From assembly GCF_041765605.1 (NCBI RefSeq), contig NZ_CP168900.1, positions 2,186,001-2,250,000 of the forward strand: a DNA stretch of 64,000 nt, read 5' to 3'. The notes under the pieces were generated by a model. The model saw only the letters and a list, made by a program, of their open reading frames with translations. It made no database searches and was not told the DNA's origin. Position 1 is the first letter of the stretch. Each line of letters opens with the position of its first letter. The DNA is from Listeria monocytogenes. GTDB lineage: Bacteria; Bacillota; Bacilli; Lactobacillales; Listeriaceae. The position numbers and the translations under genes are program-made. Below, one piece after another: positions 1-10,088 of this stretch.

Positions 1-1
1 C

Positions 2-979
2 GCATATTATGAAGGAAAATATCCACTTATTTCCGCTTTAAGTCGTCCGTTAATTGCGAAAAAATTAGTAGAAGTCGCTCGTCAAGAAGGCGCCTCTGCT
101 ATCGCTCATGGCTGTACTGGTAAAGGAAATGACCAAGTTCGGTTTGAAGTAGCGATTCATGCACTTGCTCCTGATTTAAAAGTTGTTTCCCCTGTCCGTG
201 ATTGGAAATGGTCTAGAGAAGAAGAAATCAATTACGCCAAAGAACATAACATCCCTGTTCCAATTGATTTAGATAATCCCTTCTCGATTGACCAAAACCT
301 TTGGGGTAGAAGTAACGAATGTGGTGTGCTTGAAAACCCATGGACAACACCTCCAGAAGCAGCTTACGACTTAACAGTGAGCTTAGAAGACGCACCAGAT
401 ACGCCAGATATTGTTGAAATTACGTTTGATGCCGGTATTCCAATTTCTCTAAATGGAGAAAATATGAGCCTAGCAAATTTGATCCTTACTTTAAATGAAA
501 TTGCTGGAAAACATGGTGTCGGTAGAATTGATCATATCGAAAATCGTTTAGTTGGTATTAAATCACGTGAAGTATATGAATGTCCGGCCGCAGTCACTTT
601 GATTACTGCACATAAAGAATTAGAAGACTTAACTTTTGTTCGTGAAGTGGCACATTTCAAACCTATTATCGAACAAAAAATCAGCGAAACAATTTACAAT
701 GGCCTATGGTTCTCACCTTTAACAGAAGCTTTAGTTGCTTTCTTAAAATCCACGCAAAAATTCGTGAACGGTACGATTCGCGTCAAATTATTTAAAGGTC
801 ATGCCATTGTGGAAGGAAGAAAATCACCAAATTCGCTTTATGATGAAAACCTAGCGACTTACACTTCTTCCGATACATTCGACCAAGATGCAGCAGTTGG
901 TTTCATCAAGCTTTGGGGATTACCAACGAAAGTAAGCGCAGAAGTTAATTCAAAAGTGACAATAACAACTGAGGTGTAA
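2..979 (+). CDS. argG: argininosuccinate synthase, 3' part (partial)
   Basis: Joins citrulline and aspartate using ATP to give argininosuccinate, the penultimate step of arginine synthesis in the cytosol. The reading frame is already open at the first bases of the window, so the N-terminus and the ATP-binding PP-loop lie upstream; about 325 residues are visible. Recognisable family segments are [13 protein letters not shown], the [15 protein letters not shown] block that binds citrulline and aspartate, and the [14 protein letters not shown] block. It ends with TAA only three bases before argH, so the two are one operon. An ATG at 326 is internal and not the start. Identification is secure from these motifs and from the argH neighbour. 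Confidence 0.95.
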   Translation, partial: AYYEGKYPLISALSRPLIAKKLVEVARQEGASAIAHGCTGKGNDQVRFEVAIHALAPDLKVVSPVRDWKWSREEEINYAKEHNIPVPIDLDNPFSIDQNLWGRSNECGVLENPWTTPPEAAYDLTVSLEDAPDTPDIVEITFDAGIPISLNGENMSLANLILTLNEIAGKHGVGRIDHIENRLVGIKSREVYECPAAVTLITAHKELEDLTFVREVAHFKPIIEQKISETIYNGLWFSPLTEALVAFLKSTQKFVNGTIRVKLFKGHAIVEGRKSPNSLYDENLATYTSSDTFDQDAAVGFIKLWGLPTKVSAEVNSKVTITTEV

Positions 980-982
980 AAA

Positions 983-2353
983 ATGGAAAAACTATGGGGC
1001 GGACGTTTTCAAGGGAAAAGTGAAGCATGGATTGACGATTTTGGTGCTTCGATTTCTTTCGATCAAAAAATGGCAAAAGAAGACTTGGCGGGAAGTTTAG
1101 CGCATGTCGCCATGCTCAGCAAATGCGGAATTATTCCTGCTTCAGAAGCAGCTGAAATTACGGCCGGATTAAAAATCCTCCAAGAAAAATTAGCGCTTGG
1201 TGAGCTCGAATTCAGCACAGTTAACGAAGATATTCATTTAAATATCGAAAAACTATTGCACGAGGAAATCGGTCCAGTCGCTGGAAAACTTCATACGGCG
1301 CGCAGTCGGAATGATCAGGTTGCAACAGACATGCATTTATATTTAAAACAAGCCGTAGCAGAAATTATTCAGTCATTAAAACATTTACGCGTAGTGCTTG
1401 TTCAAAAAGCAGAGTTGCATGTTGAAACAATTATGCCTGGCTATACGCATTTGCAACACGCCCAGCCCCTGTCGTTTGCTCATCATTTACTTGCTTACTT
1501 TGGAATGTTTACACGGGATTTGGAGCGTTTAGAAGAAAGTGTCAAACGGATTGATATTTCGCCGCTCGGTTCTGCGGCGCTTGCTGGAACGACTTTTCCG
1601 ATTGACCGGGCGTATAGCGCTGAATTACTTGGCTTTTCTGCTGTTTATGAAAATAGTTTGGACGGCGTGAGTGATCGTGATTTTATTATCGAGTTTCTTA
1701 GTAACAGTTCTATTTTAATGATGCATTTATCGCGTTTTTGTGAGGAATTGATACTTTGGACGAGTCATGAATTTCAATTTGTCGAGTTAACGGATGCTTT
1801 TTCAACGGGAAGTTCAATTATGCCGCAAAAGAAAAATCCAGATATGGCAGAGTTAATTCGTGGAAAAACGGGTCGGGTTTACGGAAACCTGTTCGGCATG
1901 CTAACGGTTTTAAAAGGGTTGCCGCTCGCTTATAATAAAGATTTACAAGAAGATAAAGAAGGCATGTTTGATACGCTTGAGACGGTTCAGACCAGCTTAG
2001 ATATATTCGCGGGAATGATTGAAACGATGAAGGTCAATACAGAAATAATGGAAGAATCGACGCAAAAAGATTTTTCCAATGCGACGGAACTAGCAGATTA
2101 TTTAGCGAAAAAAGGCGTTCCATTTAGAGAAGCGCATGAGATTGTTGGGAAATTGGTGCTTGAATGTACGCAAAATGGGATTTATTTGCAAGATGTAGCG
2201 CTTAGCCACTATCAGGAAATAAATCCACTTATTGAGGATGATATTTACGTGGTGCTTTCCTCTAAAACTGCCGTGCAAAAAAGAAATTCTTACGGCGGGA
2301 CTGGATTTGATCAAATTAAAGTTGCTCTCGAAAACACGAAAAAAACATTGTAA
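983..2353 (+). CDS. argH: argininosuccinate lyase
   Basis: Splits argininosuccinate into arginine and fumarate, the last step of arginine synthesis. The 456-residue length is normal for the fumarase/aspartase superfamily. It opens with MEKLWGGRF, carries the [13 protein letters not shown] segment and the [13 protein letters not shown] signature, whose serine loop is the catalytic lid. The start ATG lies three bases after the argG stop, with a GAGGTG ribosome site inside the argG end, so translation is probably coupled. A rho-independent terminator follows at 2359-2389, so the operon ends here. Confidence 0.97.
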   Translation: MEKLWGGRFQGKSEAWIDDFGASISFDQKMAKEDLAGSLAHVAMLSKCGIIPASEAAEITAGLKILQEKLALGELEFSTVNEDIHLNIEKLLHEEIGPVAGKLHTARSRNDQVATDMHLYLKQAVAEIIQSLKHLRVVLVQKAELHVETIMPGYTHLQHAQPLSFAHHLLAYFGMFTRDLERLEESVKRIDISPLGSAALAGTTFPIDRAYSAELLGFSAVYENSLDGVSDRDFIIEFLSNSSILMMHLSRFCEELILWTSHEFQFVELTDAFSTGSSIMPQKKNPDMAELIRGKTGRVYGNLFGMLTVLKGLPLAYNKDLQEDKEGMFDTLETVQTSLDIFAGMIETMKVNTEIMEESTQKDFSNATELADYLAKKGVPFREAHEIVGKLVLECTQNGIYLQDVALSHYQEINPLIEDDIYVVLSSKTAVQKRNSYGGTGFDQIKVALENTKKTL

Positions 2354-2358
2354 AACTG

Positions 2359-2389
2359 ACTGGGACGCTGAATGGCGTTCCAGTTTTTT
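2359..2389 (+). terminator. argGH terminator
   Basis: ACTGGGACGC and GCGTTCCAGT pair (with one G-T pair) across a 6-base loop and are followed by six T. It sits five bases after the argH stop. Confidence 0.85.
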
Positions 2390-2462
2390 GCTGACTTCTC
2401 CCCCTTTTTCCTCTTACATGATTTGTCAGAGCACTACTTTTTTTGTTACTATTAAAAAGAAT

Positions 2463-2488
2463 GTTACCTTTTTGCTAACATGGGGAAA
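2463..2488 (+). promoter_or_regulatory. sigma-B promoter of betL
   Basis: GTTACC, 14 bases, then GGGAAA fits the Listeria sigma-B consensus (GTTT near -35, GGGWAT near -10). It lies about 30 bases upstream of the betL start. Known: betL has been reported to carry a sigma-B type promoter and to respond to salt. The match is seen in the sequence; its activity is taken from memory of the literature. Confidence 0.6.
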
Positions 2489-2520
2489 TAGATACAGAGA
2501 ATATAAAGGGAAGTGATGTA

Positions 2521-4044
2521 TTGAAAAAATTAACAAGTGTTTTTTGGGGGTCAGGTTGTCTCGTTTTATTAGCTGTTTTATTTGGGGCCTTTTTACCAAA
2601 ACAATTTGAAACTTTTACAACCAATATACAAAAATTTCTAACAAGTAATTTTGGTTGGTACTATTTAATTGTTGTAGCGATTATTATTATCTTCTGCTTG
2701 TTTTTAGTTTTAAGTCCGATTGGCTCGATCCGACTCGGAAAACCTGGTGAGGAACCGGGGTATAGTAATAAGTCTTGGTTTGCGATGTTGTTTAGTGCTG
2801 GAATGGGAATTGGCCTCGTTTTCTGGGGTGCAGCTGAGCCGTTATCTCATTATGCGGTCCAAGCTCCTGGCGGTGAAGTCGGCACGCAAGCGGCGATGAA
2901 AGATGCGCTTCGCTATTCATTCTTCCACTGGGGAATTTCTGCTTGGTCGATTTATGCGATTGTCGCTTTAGCACTGGCTTACTTCAAATTCCGGAAAAAT
3001 GCACCTGGTTTAATAAGTGCCACACTTTATCCTATTTTAGGGAAACATGCCAAAGGTCCAATTGGGCAATTGATTGATATCATCGCCGTTTTTGCGACTG
3101 TCATCGGTGTTGCAACGACACTCGGCCTTGGCGCTCAACAAATTAATGGTGGTCTTACATACTTGTTTGGTGTTCCAAACAATTTTACTGTCCAATTTAC
3201 CATTATTATCATTGTCACCATTTTATTTATGTTATCGGCCATGTCTGGACTTGATAAAGGTATTCAGCTTTTAAGTAATGTAAATATTTATGTTGCTGGA
3301 GTTTTATTAATTTTAACCCTTATTCTTGGTCCTACCCTTTTCATTATGAATAATTTTACCAATTCATTTGGTGACTACTTACAAAATATCATCCAGATGA
3401 GTTTTCAGACAGCACCTGATGCGCCTGATGCTCGAAAATGGATTGACTCATGGACTATTTTTTATTGGGCTTGGTGGCTTTCTTGGTCTCCGTTTGTCGG
3501 GATTTTTATCGCTCGAATTTCACGCGGCAGAACGATTCGCCAATTCTTGCTCGGTGTCATCGTGTTACCCGCTTTAGTCAGTGTATTTTGGTTTGCCGTA
3601 TTTGGCGGCTCGGCGATTTTTGTCGAACAACATGGAAATTCTGGGCTTTCAGGTTTAGCAACTGAACAAGTACTCTTTGGGGTATTTAATGAATTCCCAG
3701 CTGGCATGGTGTTATCGATTGTTGCGATGATTTTAATTGCAGTCTTCTTTATTACTTCAGCAGACTCAGCCACATTTGTTCTCGGTATGCAAACGACGGG
3801 CGGGTCTTTAAATCCACCGAACTCCGTCAAAGTAACATGGGGACTACTCCAAGCAGGGATAGCAAGTGTGCTACTTTATGCAGGCGGACTAACAGCTCTT
3901 CAAAATGCGTCGATTATAGCAGCATTTCCGTTTTCTATCGTCATCATCTTAATGATTGTTTCGTTATTCGTTTCATTAACGAGGGAACAAGAAAAACTCG
4001 GATTGTACGTCCGACCGAAAAAATCACAACGTTCCCAACTATAA
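2521..4044 (+). CDS. betL: sodium/glycine betaine symporter BetL (BCCT family)
   Basis: Imports the osmoprotectant glycine betaine with sodium through the cytoplasmic membrane under salt stress. At 507 residues with about 12 hydrophobic segments it has the usual BCCT size. Family marks are [18 protein letters not shown] near residue 100, [17 protein letters not shown], and the [30 protein letters not shown] segment in the tryptophan-rich substrate helix. The start is a TTG at 2521 preceded by GGAAGTGATG; an ATG just upstream is out of frame. It is a single-gene unit with a sigma-B type promoter in front and a strong terminator behind, which fits stress-regulated expression. Confidence 0.95.
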   Translation: MKKLTSVFWGSGCLVLLAVLFGAFLPKQFETFTTNIQKFLTSNFGWYYLIVVAIIIIFCLFLVLSPIGSIRLGKPGEEPGYSNKSWFAMLFSAGMGIGLVFWGAAEPLSHYAVQAPGGEVGTQAAMKDALRYSFFHWGISAWSIYAIVALALAYFKFRKNAPGLISATLYPILGKHAKGPIGQLIDIIAVFATVIGVATTLGLGAQQINGGLTYLFGVPNNFTVQFTIIIIVTILFMLSAMSGLDKGIQLLSNVNIYVAGVLLILTLILGPTLFIMNNFTNSFGDYLQNIIQMSFQTAPDAPDARKWIDSWTIFYWAWWLSWSPFVGIFIARISRGRTIRQFLLGVIVLPALVSVFWFAVFGGSAIFVEQHGNSGLSGLATEQVLFGVFNEFPAGMVLSIVAMILIAVFFITSADSATFVLGMQTTGGSLNPPNSVKVTWGLLQAGIASVLLYAGGLTALQNASIIAAFPFSIVIILMIVSLFVSLTREQEKLGLYVRPKKSQRSQL

Positions 4045-4045
4045 T

Positions 4046-4088
4046 AAAAAGGGATGAAAATCTACAACTAGATTTTCATCCCTTTTTT
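4046..4088. terminator. bidirectional terminator between betL and the PTS operon
   Basis: An 18-19 bp perfect stem (AAAAAGGGATGAAAATCTA with its complement) around a CAAC loop, with A-run and T-run on either side. It serves the converging betL (+) and the last gene of the PTS operon (-). Confidence 0.92.
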
Positions 4089-4285
4089 CATCCTTTTTTC
4101 TGCTTTGCCGCGACTATTTCGCGATAGCTACGAGTTTGTTTAGGATATTTTTTTCGAAAGAAATGTTGCGAAACAACTGCTAACACGAGAGAAATGGCGG
4201 TAATTGGAATAGAGCTTTTAAATATCCCGACCATTAGTAATAAAGCACTGGCAAATAACGTTGCATTAAAAAGGAATTTTTCCAT
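4088..4285 (-). CDS. small membrane protein at the end of the PTS operon
   Basis: A 65-residue protein with two hydrophobic segments (about residues 5-20 and 23-40) and a basic C-terminus ending AAKQKKG. I do not recognise a family. The start ATG has a strong GGAGGAG site, which overlaps the end of the aldolase gene three bases upstream, so it is translated from the same mRNA as the sugar operon. The gene runs into the shared terminator, whose A/T run encodes its last residues. A role beside the IIC permease is possible but is only inferred from position. Confidence 0.75.
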   Translation of the reverse strand: MEKFLFNATLFASALLLMVGIFKSSIPITAISLVLAVVSQHFFRKKYPKQTRSYREIVAAKQKKG

Positions 4286-4288
4286 TAG

Positions 4289-4939
4289 TTACTCCTCCAA
4301 ATTATAATTTAATTCGCGGTCATGAGCTAATTTTTTAATACCTAAAGCATCAAATACTAACGCTTTTTCTGCAATATAGGCATTGTATTCAATACGCTCT
4401 AGCATGTCGTATGCTTTATGAAGCGATGTATCTAATACGACAATACCGTGTTTATTTAATAAACTTGCACTAGGAACAGCTTTTTCCCCTAGTTCGATAA
4501 CGTGTTTACGAACGATTTCCGCAAGTTCTGGACTAGTCGCTGGCGCAAATTCAAGTGTTGGAATTTGTCCAATTTTTTGCGTTGCTTCTGTTAAATTCGG
4601 TAATTCCATCCCAAGTGTGGCAAATAGCATGGATTCTTTTGGATGAGCATGGAGTACACAGCCGATTTTTGGATTTTCTACGTAACAAGCGCGGTGTAAG
4701 TTAATTTCTCTAGTAACTCTTCCGTCTCCTTCTACGACTTCATTGTTATTATCCACTACAAGGATTTCATATGGGGAAAGATCGCAAAGTTTTGCTTGAC
4801 TCATCAGCGTTGGCGTCATAATAATATGCTCATTATTCATGCGCACACTAACATTTCCTCCAGCCGCATTCGTTTCAAAGCGGTCAAACATCGTCTTCAC
4901 TACTTTTGCTAAATCTTCACGTTCTTTTTGGTATAACAT
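4289..4939 (-). CDS. class II aldolase/adducin family, L-fuculose-phosphate aldolase type
   Basis: Predicted zinc aldolase that cleaves a phosphorylated ketose to dihydroxyacetone phosphate and an aldehyde. It has 216 residues, as usual for FucA/AraD-type enzymes. Visible are the N-terminal AAGGNVSVR phosphate-binding loop, the INLHRACY segment, the zinc histidines of VLHAHPKES, and a third histidine in LLNKHGIVV. It follows the PfkB kinase by one base, so it should act on the product of the PTS and kinase. The exact substrate cannot be read from the sequence; fuculose phosphate is the family name, not a proven activity. Confidence 0.85.
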   Translation of the reverse strand: MLYQKEREDLAKVVKTMFDRFETNAAGGNVSVRMNNEHIIMTPTLMSQAKLCDLSPYEILVVDNNNEVVEGDGRVTREINLHRACYVENPKIGCVLHAHPKESMLFATLGMELPNLTEATQKIGQIPTLEFAPATSPELAEIVRKHVIELGEKAVPSASLLNKHGIVVLDTSLHKAYDMLERIEYNAYIAEKALVFDALGIKKLAHDRELNYNLEE

Positions 4940-4940
4940 A

Positions 4941-5873
4941 TTATCTCTCCTCCAATTGTATAATACTTACTTGATTCTTGAGTTTTCCAGCAGCTTCTAA
5001 ATCAAAGCTCGAACTGTCTTGTTGCATGACTTTACTAGCGGAGCAACCTGTCGCGACTTTTAATGTTTCGGTAATCGGCATGTTCATCGCAAGTCCTGCA
5101 ATAAATGCCCCGACAAACACATCGCCAGCCCCAGTATCATTGCGTTCCTGCACTTGTGGTGGAATAACTTGATACAATTTGCCATTATGCGCGCAAAGTG
5201 ATCCTTTTGCTCCAAGCGAAACGACCAGATAAGGGATTTTTTCGGCTAATTTGCGGACATTTTCTTCGAGTGAATTCGTTTTTTTGGCTAAAATGGCAAT
5301 GACTTCATCTTCATTTGGTTTAATGAAATCGACGCCCATTTCGACCGCTAAGTTTAAATATTCACCAGAATTATCACATCCGAGAAACGCTCCTGTTGCT
5401 TTGACAGTTCTTAGTAGTTCTTTAAAATCAGATAATGTATAATGAGGAGGCGGAGATCCAGCAATCACCACCATATCCTCTTTTTTAACTTTTTTAGCGA
5501 TTTGTTTTAAAAGATTGTCTTTGTTGGTCTGACTTACGGTAAAACCAGCTTCAGGTATCATCGTGCTGCCATTCGTGTCATCACTTAAGACGACGAAGCA
5601 TTCTCTTGTCGAAGTTCCAGCTTCTACAAGGAAATCATGGTTGATATGTTTTTCTTTTAGAATGGCATATAGTTTGTCGAGATTGTCTGATCCCGCAATT
5701 CCAAGTGCTTCATTTTTAATACCGAATTTGGATAACACTCCCGAAACGTGAAGCCCCTTTCCCCCGCAATCATACGCTGTTTTTTTGACTCGATTAGTCT
5801 TCCTTTTTTCTAACTCTCCTTGAATGAAAAGCAACCGGTCAATGGCTGGATTTAATGTTATCGTGTAAATCAT
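4941..5873 (-). CDS. PfkB-family sugar-phosphate kinase (1-phosphofructokinase / tagatose-6-phosphate kinase type)
   Basis: Cytosolic ATP-dependent kinase that adds a second phosphate to a ketose phosphate. Its 310 residues match the LacC/FruK group. The N-terminus TLNPAIDRLLF and YDCGGKGLHVSGVL form the sugar site; NDTGAGDVFVGAFIAGLA near residue 245 is the PfkB signature with the catalytic aspartate and anion hole. A GGAGTGATGAG ribosome site precedes the ATG. It sits between the PTS IIC and the FucA-type aldolase, suggesting PTS uptake, second phosphorylation, then aldol cleavage. The sugar is unknown. Confidence 0.88.
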   Translation of the reverse strand: MIYTITLNPAIDRLLFIQGELEKRKTNRVKKTAYDCGGKGLHVSGVLSKFGIKNEALGIAGSDNLDKLYAILKEKHINHDFLVEAGTSTRECFVVLSDDTNGSTMIPEAGFTVSQTNKDNLLKQIAKKVKKEDMVVIAGSPPPHYTLSDFKELLRTVKATGAFLGCDNSGEYLNLAVEMGVDFIKPNEDEVIAILAKKTNSLEENVRKLAEKIPYLVVSLGAKGSLCAHNGKLYQVIPPQVQERNDTGAGDVFVGAFIAGLAMNMPITETLKVATGCSASKVMQQDSSSFDLEAAGKLKNQVSIIQLEER

Positions 5874-5890
5874 CTCATCACTCCTATTTC

Positions 5891-7240
5891 TTAAGAGCTA
5901 GCTTTTTCTAGTTCAATTGTTCGTTTTTTCATCATTTTCACATAAAATACTAGTAATAATACCCAAATTGCGACAAAAATAAAGCCTAAAATAGTGAACT
6001 GACTTGCTTCTGCAAAAATGTAACGGAACACTGGATATTCAAGTGTACTCCATGTAATTTGTTGTCCAGCTTTTAGAGAAATCGCACCAGTTGAATGCGC
6101 TAAATCCGTGATAGTGCCAGCGAAGAAAGTAGATACATATAAGAAAATCGGTGTTGTAATCGTTCCAAGAATAATCATGCGGATTAAGTTCCCACCTGTT
6201 ACAATCAGAGCCGGCGCGCACAAGGAAATATTTAGAATCCCAGCGAACGGTAATACGCCATTTCCTGGTAAAATAAGCGCGAAGATAAGTGTAACTGGAA
6301 CCATCAGAACGATTGCTACCCAAACTTCACTACATCCTGCTAAAATCGGCCAATCTAGCCCAATAAACAATTCACGGTTTTTAAATTTACGTTTCATGAA
6401 CTCAGAAATACCATCAGATAGTGGAGAAAGTGCTTGCATAAATAGTTTTGCAACCATTGGGAAAAGGGTTAATGCTGCTGCAGCTTGCATGGCTAACATC
6501 AAGGTTTTCGCAACATCATAACCAGCTGCAATCCCCAGAAGTCCACCGATAATAAAGCCCATCACATGGTTTTCTGCAAAAATACCAATTTTATCTTTTA
6601 ACGCATTGGCATCCATGTCTTTACGAAGTGCTGGAATTTTTTTCAGTAACCAATCAAGCGGCATTAAGAAAATACAGAAAATCATCATACCGTGAGAAAC
6701 GGTTACACCTGGAATTCCATTTAACTCTTGAATTTGACGTTGGTTAGCATCACATAGAATTAGTTCTGTAACAATTTGAATTCCGGCAACAATAAATGCT
6801 AAGTAAACATTTTGTGTTACGCCAATAATAAGTACGGCTGTTAAAATTTTGCCCCAAACATTCCATAGATCAACGTTTAAGGTTTTGGTTTTATTGATAA
6901 CGAGCATAATTGCGTTAATACCTAGTTGTAGCGGGAACATCAAGAAGGCAAATGGCCACGCCCAAGCAAGTGTTGCCATTGATGTCCATCCTCCGTCTAA
7001 GATGCTTAAATTAATTCCTGTTCTTTCAGCAAGTCCTTGTGCAGCTGGTGTTAATGCTTCAATCATAAAGCCGATAACGATGTTCATTCCAAGGAAAGCA
7101 ACCCCTAGAATAATCCCCGCACTGACTGCATCTCTTACTTTCATTCGTACGATTAGCCCAATAATAATCATTAGTGCTGGAACAAAAACGGCAGCTCCAA
7201 GGTTCAAAATAAACTGTATAACTGATTGTAATGACTCCAT
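5891..7240 (-). CDS. PTS galactitol-type permease IIC
   Basis: Membrane component that carries a sugar or sugar alcohol inward while IIB phosphorylates it. With 449 residues and roughly ten hydrophobic segments it has the size and pattern of the EIIC-GAT family (GatC). The ANQRQIQELNGIPGVTVSHG and LDWPILAGCSEVWVAIV regions are typical of that family. It lies after IIB by about 27 bases in an operon with its own regulator, kinase and aldolase. GatC-type permeases take galactitol, D-arabitol, tagatose and related compounds, so the substrate here stays open. Confidence 0.9.
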   Translation of the reverse strand: MESLQSVIQFILNLGAAVFVPALMIIIGLIVRMKVRDAVSAGIILGVAFLGMNIVIGFMIEALTPAAQGLAERTGINLSILDGGWTSMATLAWAWPFAFLMFPLQLGINAIMLVINKTKTLNVDLWNVWGKILTAVLIIGVTQNVYLAFIVAGIQIVTELILCDANQRQIQELNGIPGVTVSHGMMIFCIFLMPLDWLLKKIPALRKDMDANALKDKIGIFAENHVMGFIIGGLLGIAAGYDVAKTLMLAMQAAAALTLFPMVAKLFMQALSPLSDGISEFMKRKFKNRELFIGLDWPILAGCSEVWVAIVLMVPVTLIFALILPGNGVLPFAGILNISLCAPALIVTGGNLIRMIILGTITTPIFLYVSTFFAGTITDLAHSTGAISLKAGQQITWSTLEYPVFRYIFAEASQFTILGFIFVAIWVLLLVFYVKMMKKRTIELEKASS

Positions 7241-7267
7241 TTTTTCACGCTCCCTGTTTTATCTGGT

Positions 7268-7543
7268 TTATTTTAAGGCGTTAAGTAATTTTTCTGTTTC
7301 TTCGTCCATGCCCATGCCTGTTAAGAAAGCAATACCATTCAATGTTGGAATATCGAATTCTTTGTTCGCTTTTGTAATGGCTACATATACATCACTTGTT
7401 TTAATATGTTGCTCTAAAGACTTAATATCAACTGCTTCTACAGTTGCGCGAACCCCTTTTTCTTTTAAAATACGTTCTACTTTTGATGCTACTGTTTGGC
7501 TTGTTGCCACGCCTGATCCACATGCTACGATAACTTTTTTCAC
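7268..7543 (-). CDS. PTS galactitol-type IIB component
   Basis: Small phosphocarrier (91 residues) passing phosphate from IIA to the incoming sugar. The phosphorylated cysteine is in VIVACGSGVATSQ, about eight residues from the start, the signature of lactose/galactitol-type IIB. I chose the GTG at 7543: it is nine bases from the GGAGA ribosome site, whereas the GTG at 7552 touches that site. With this start there is a five-base gap to the IIA stop rather than an overlap. Confidence 0.9.
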   Translation of the reverse strand: MKKVIVACGSGVATSQTVASKVERILKEKGVRATVEAVDIKSLEQHIKTSDVYVAITKANKEFDIPTLNGIAFLTGMGMDEETEKLLNALK

Positions 7544-7548
7544 TGTAA

Positions 7549-8016
7549 TCACTCTCCAAATTGTTTTTTTAGAAAATCACATAATGCATTGCTATCATTT
7601 ATTTGTTTTATCTGTTCCACAAAATCCGCTTCCATAAATTTTTCCATGATACTTGAAAGCAGTGGAACTTGATCTTTGGGGTTTTTGATTCCTAACATGA
7701 AAATGACTTCCACATCAATCCATTTCTCACTTGAGCCCATTTGAATAAAAGGGATAGGTGTAGAAAGTTTGTTTACAAGTACAAATGGTCGTTTGACAAA
7801 AATCGTGTCTGTATGAGGAATAGCAATTTTGATTCCATTCATCTCAAGTCCAGTAGGAAAAACTACTTCTCGGCTTGTTACCGCTTCTCTAAAAGTTGCC
7901 TCTACATACTGCTCTTTCTCTAATACCTTGCTCGTGCATTCAAAAAGTTCTGCCTGACTCTCGTAACTTGAATTTATCAGGGTTAATTCTTTTTGAAATA
8001 AATCATGGTAATCCAC
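7549..8016 (-). CDS. PTS IIA component, mannitol/fructose type
   Basis: Accepts phosphate from HPr on a histidine and passes it to IIB. The active histidine is in IKIAIPHTDT, about the middle of the 155-residue chain. The GTG at 8016 is taken as start because AAAGGGGGTGAG lies at the right distance before it; the ATG at 8046 would overlap the regulator gene and has no ribosome site. The gene is seven bases from the end of the PRD regulator, so the regulator and PTS are one transcript. Confidence 0.9.
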   Translation of the reverse strand: MDYHDLFQKELTLINSSYESQAELFECTSKVLEKEQYVEATFREAVTSREVVFPTGLEMNGIKIAIPHTDTIFVKRPFVLVNKLSTPIPFIQMGSSEKWIDVEVIFMLGIKNPKDQVPLLSSIMEKFMEADFVEQIKQINDSNALCDFLKKQFGE

Positions 8017-8023
8017 GTGACGC

Positions 8024-10030
8024 TCACCCCCTTTCAAGGATTTCAACGATTTTCTTTTTGTTAGTAGAAGCGAGAAGTTCCGCTAATCTCTCTGGCTGTA
8101 AGAAAATTTCGTTCAATTTTAATAATAGTGGTATGTGTTTGTTTTGTTCGGACGGTGCTAGCGCAATCATGATTTTGACTGCTTCCCCCGCTTTTGTTCT
8201 TGTGTCCGCTTTCATTATCATCAACTGAATATCTTGCTCAATTACCCCGTTTGCGGGTTTGGCATGAGGCAAATAAATATTCGGGCCAATCATCATCTGT
8301 TCATAATTTTGATAGAATATTTCTTCACAAGTATGAATGTAACAAGTATCCACCGTGCCTCGTTCTAACATTGGTGCAAACGCCGCCGAAACTAGCTGCT
8401 CCCACTCAAGTGGCGTTTCTAAAAAGTGAATTTGCTCTTCCGTAATTTGCATTTGTTCTGGTTCTTTCTTCTCCATAGGTTGCTCTTTTTTGTTGAAAAA
8501 GGATTCCATTTTGGCTTGCACTAATCGAATATTTTCTTCGGGAATTTCATCTTTTAGCATAGCAAGCAGTTCTTTGGTTTTTTTATGACTATCCATTTCG
8601 ATTGCTTTATCCACTTGTTCCCTAAGGATTTGGCGACTATCTTTACTTAAAATGGACGGAATCACAAAAATGGTGGCATCGCTTTGAACGGGCACAGTCG
8701 TAAAAATAAAATCAATATCGCGTGCCACAGTACTTAATTGCCGCACCGCATAAGCTCCTTGAAAATCAATATTCGGAAACATCATTTTCAAATTTTCTAA
8801 CAGTAGTTTAGAAATGGATGTACCACTTTTACAAAGGACAACTGCGCGGAAAATCGGCTGTTCCGTTTCCTCAATTTGATACATCCACCCAAGAACTATC
8901 ATAGAAAGATACACAATCTCCTCTTCTGACCACTTGTGACCAACCAATTTTTCAAAAGGTTTAGAGGCTTTTTCTACAATGTTAAATGTCGGGGTGTACT
9001 CTTTAATAAACTGCTTTTTAAGTGGATTATTGATTTGAAATCCTAAAATTGTTCGGTAAATTGCGGGTCTAACATGTAAAATCACTTTTTCTTTAAATTC
9101 ATTTTTCTTCATGATTTCTGTCGCAAAATACATTTCTAATAAACGAATGAACTCGTCAACTGCATAGGCGATTTCTTCACTGTCTGAGAAATGAAGCGCC
9201 GACTCGACTAAATTCGAAGCGAGGACTTGTAATGATAAGTACAACAAATCGTTTTCACTTAAAAAATCATAACCCCAAAACATTTCTTTCATTATCGGGA
9301 ACTCACGGGTATTTTTGATGTCATACATTTCAATTTTAAATGTCCATTTCTTGTTTGTTACTTTGGATCGTTTGATGATGCCGTGGAGAATATAGGGCAA
9401 TTCTTCCATCTGCTCATCTGTAAAGGTAATTTGAAGCTTACTTTCAACCTTTTCGAGCCGTTTTTTCAGTAAAAATACTTCGCTTACAGTAATCAGTTTT
9501 TTTTCATCTAATACGAATTTTCCATACGGGGTCTGGACGACTTCGCGAATTAGTTCTGCTAGTAAATTTCGAATCAGAAATTCTGAACCTGAAACTGCAT
9601 AACCATCTTTCCGTGAATAATCAAGCTGAATTTCAAACTCGTGCAGACTCTCTTTGATACTTTTCACATCTGTAAGCATCGTATTTTTACTTACATATAC
9701 ATAGTCTGCAAGCGCGCCGAGTGACATATAATGATTATGTAGCAGTAATTTAATCATGATGAGTTTGCGACGAATATTTACCTCATAAAACGAAAACAGC
9801 TGTTGTTCTTCCGCAGTTAAAAGCCGGTAACAAGCTTCCCTACATACATCTGTAACAAAAATCATGTCATGGTCAATCAAAATTGGTTCTGACTTTAGTA
9901 GATGGTTTATTTGTGTAATCTGTGCGCCAATTGCTTCTTTTGATACTTTAAAATTCTTGGAAACATTTCTAAGATTCACTTGCCGATTCAAGAGCAGATA
10001 AGTAATTAATTCCTTACAATTCTGTTCCAT
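8024..10030 (-). CDS. PRD-containing transcriptional activator (MtlR/LicR type) of the PTS operon
   Basis: A 668-residue regulator with an N-terminal helix-turn-helix (VNLRNVSKNFKVSKEAIGAQI) and a second winged helix (MSLGALADYVYVSKNTMLTDV), two PTS regulation domains in the middle, a IIB-like domain with VVLCKSGTSISKLLL, and a C-terminal IIA-like domain with NIYLPHAKPANG. Activity of such proteins is set by phosphorylation by HPr and by the cognate PTS enzymes, so it should sense the sugar carried by the genes downstream. It is the first gene of the operon. A 9-bp inverted repeat at 10089-10130 in the leader is the likely binding or control site. Confidence 0.9.
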   Translation of the reverse strand: MEQNCKELITYLLLNRQVNLRNVSKNFKVSKEAIGAQITQINHLLKSEPILIDHDMIFVTDVCREACYRLLTAEEQQLFSFYEVNIRRKLIMIKLLLHNHYMSLGALADYVYVSKNTMLTDVKSIKESLHEFEIQLDYSRKDGYAVSGSEFLIRNLLAELIREVVQTPYGKFVLDEKKLITVSEVFLLKKRLEKVESKLQITFTDEQMEELPYILHGIIKRSKVTNKKWTFKIEMYDIKNTREFPIMKEMFWGYDFLSENDLLYLSLQVLASNLVESALHFSDSEEIAYAVDEFIRLLEMYFATEIMKKNEFKEKVILHVRPAIYRTILGFQINNPLKKQFIKEYTPTFNIVEKASKPFEKLVGHKWSEEEIVYLSMIVLGWMYQIEETEQPIFRAVVLCKSGTSISKLLLENLKMMFPNIDFQGAYAVRQLSTVARDIDFIFTTVPVQSDATIFVIPSILSKDSRQILREQVDKAIEMDSHKKTKELLAMLKDEIPEENIRLVQAKMESFFNKKEQPMEKKEPEQMQITEEQIHFLETPLEWEQLVSAAFAPMLERGTVDTCYIHTCEEIFYQNYEQMMIGPNIYLPHAKPANGVIEQDIQLMIMKADTRTKAGEAVKIMIALAPSEQNKHIPLLLKLNEIFLQPERLAELLASTNKKKIVEILERG

Positions 10031-10088
10031 CTACTTTCCCCTCCCTTATATTAATAGTAAATGATAACCCTTACATAAAAATGATGAT

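Noticed and set aside
2232-2516. Open frame of 94 codons on the plus strand
   Set aside because: It overlaps the end of argH and runs through its terminator into the betL promoter, so it cannot be a gene.
6849-7637. Open frame of 262 codons on the plus strand
   Set aside because: It lies antisense to the PTS IIC and IIB genes, has no ribosome site and a biased composition typical of a mirror frame.
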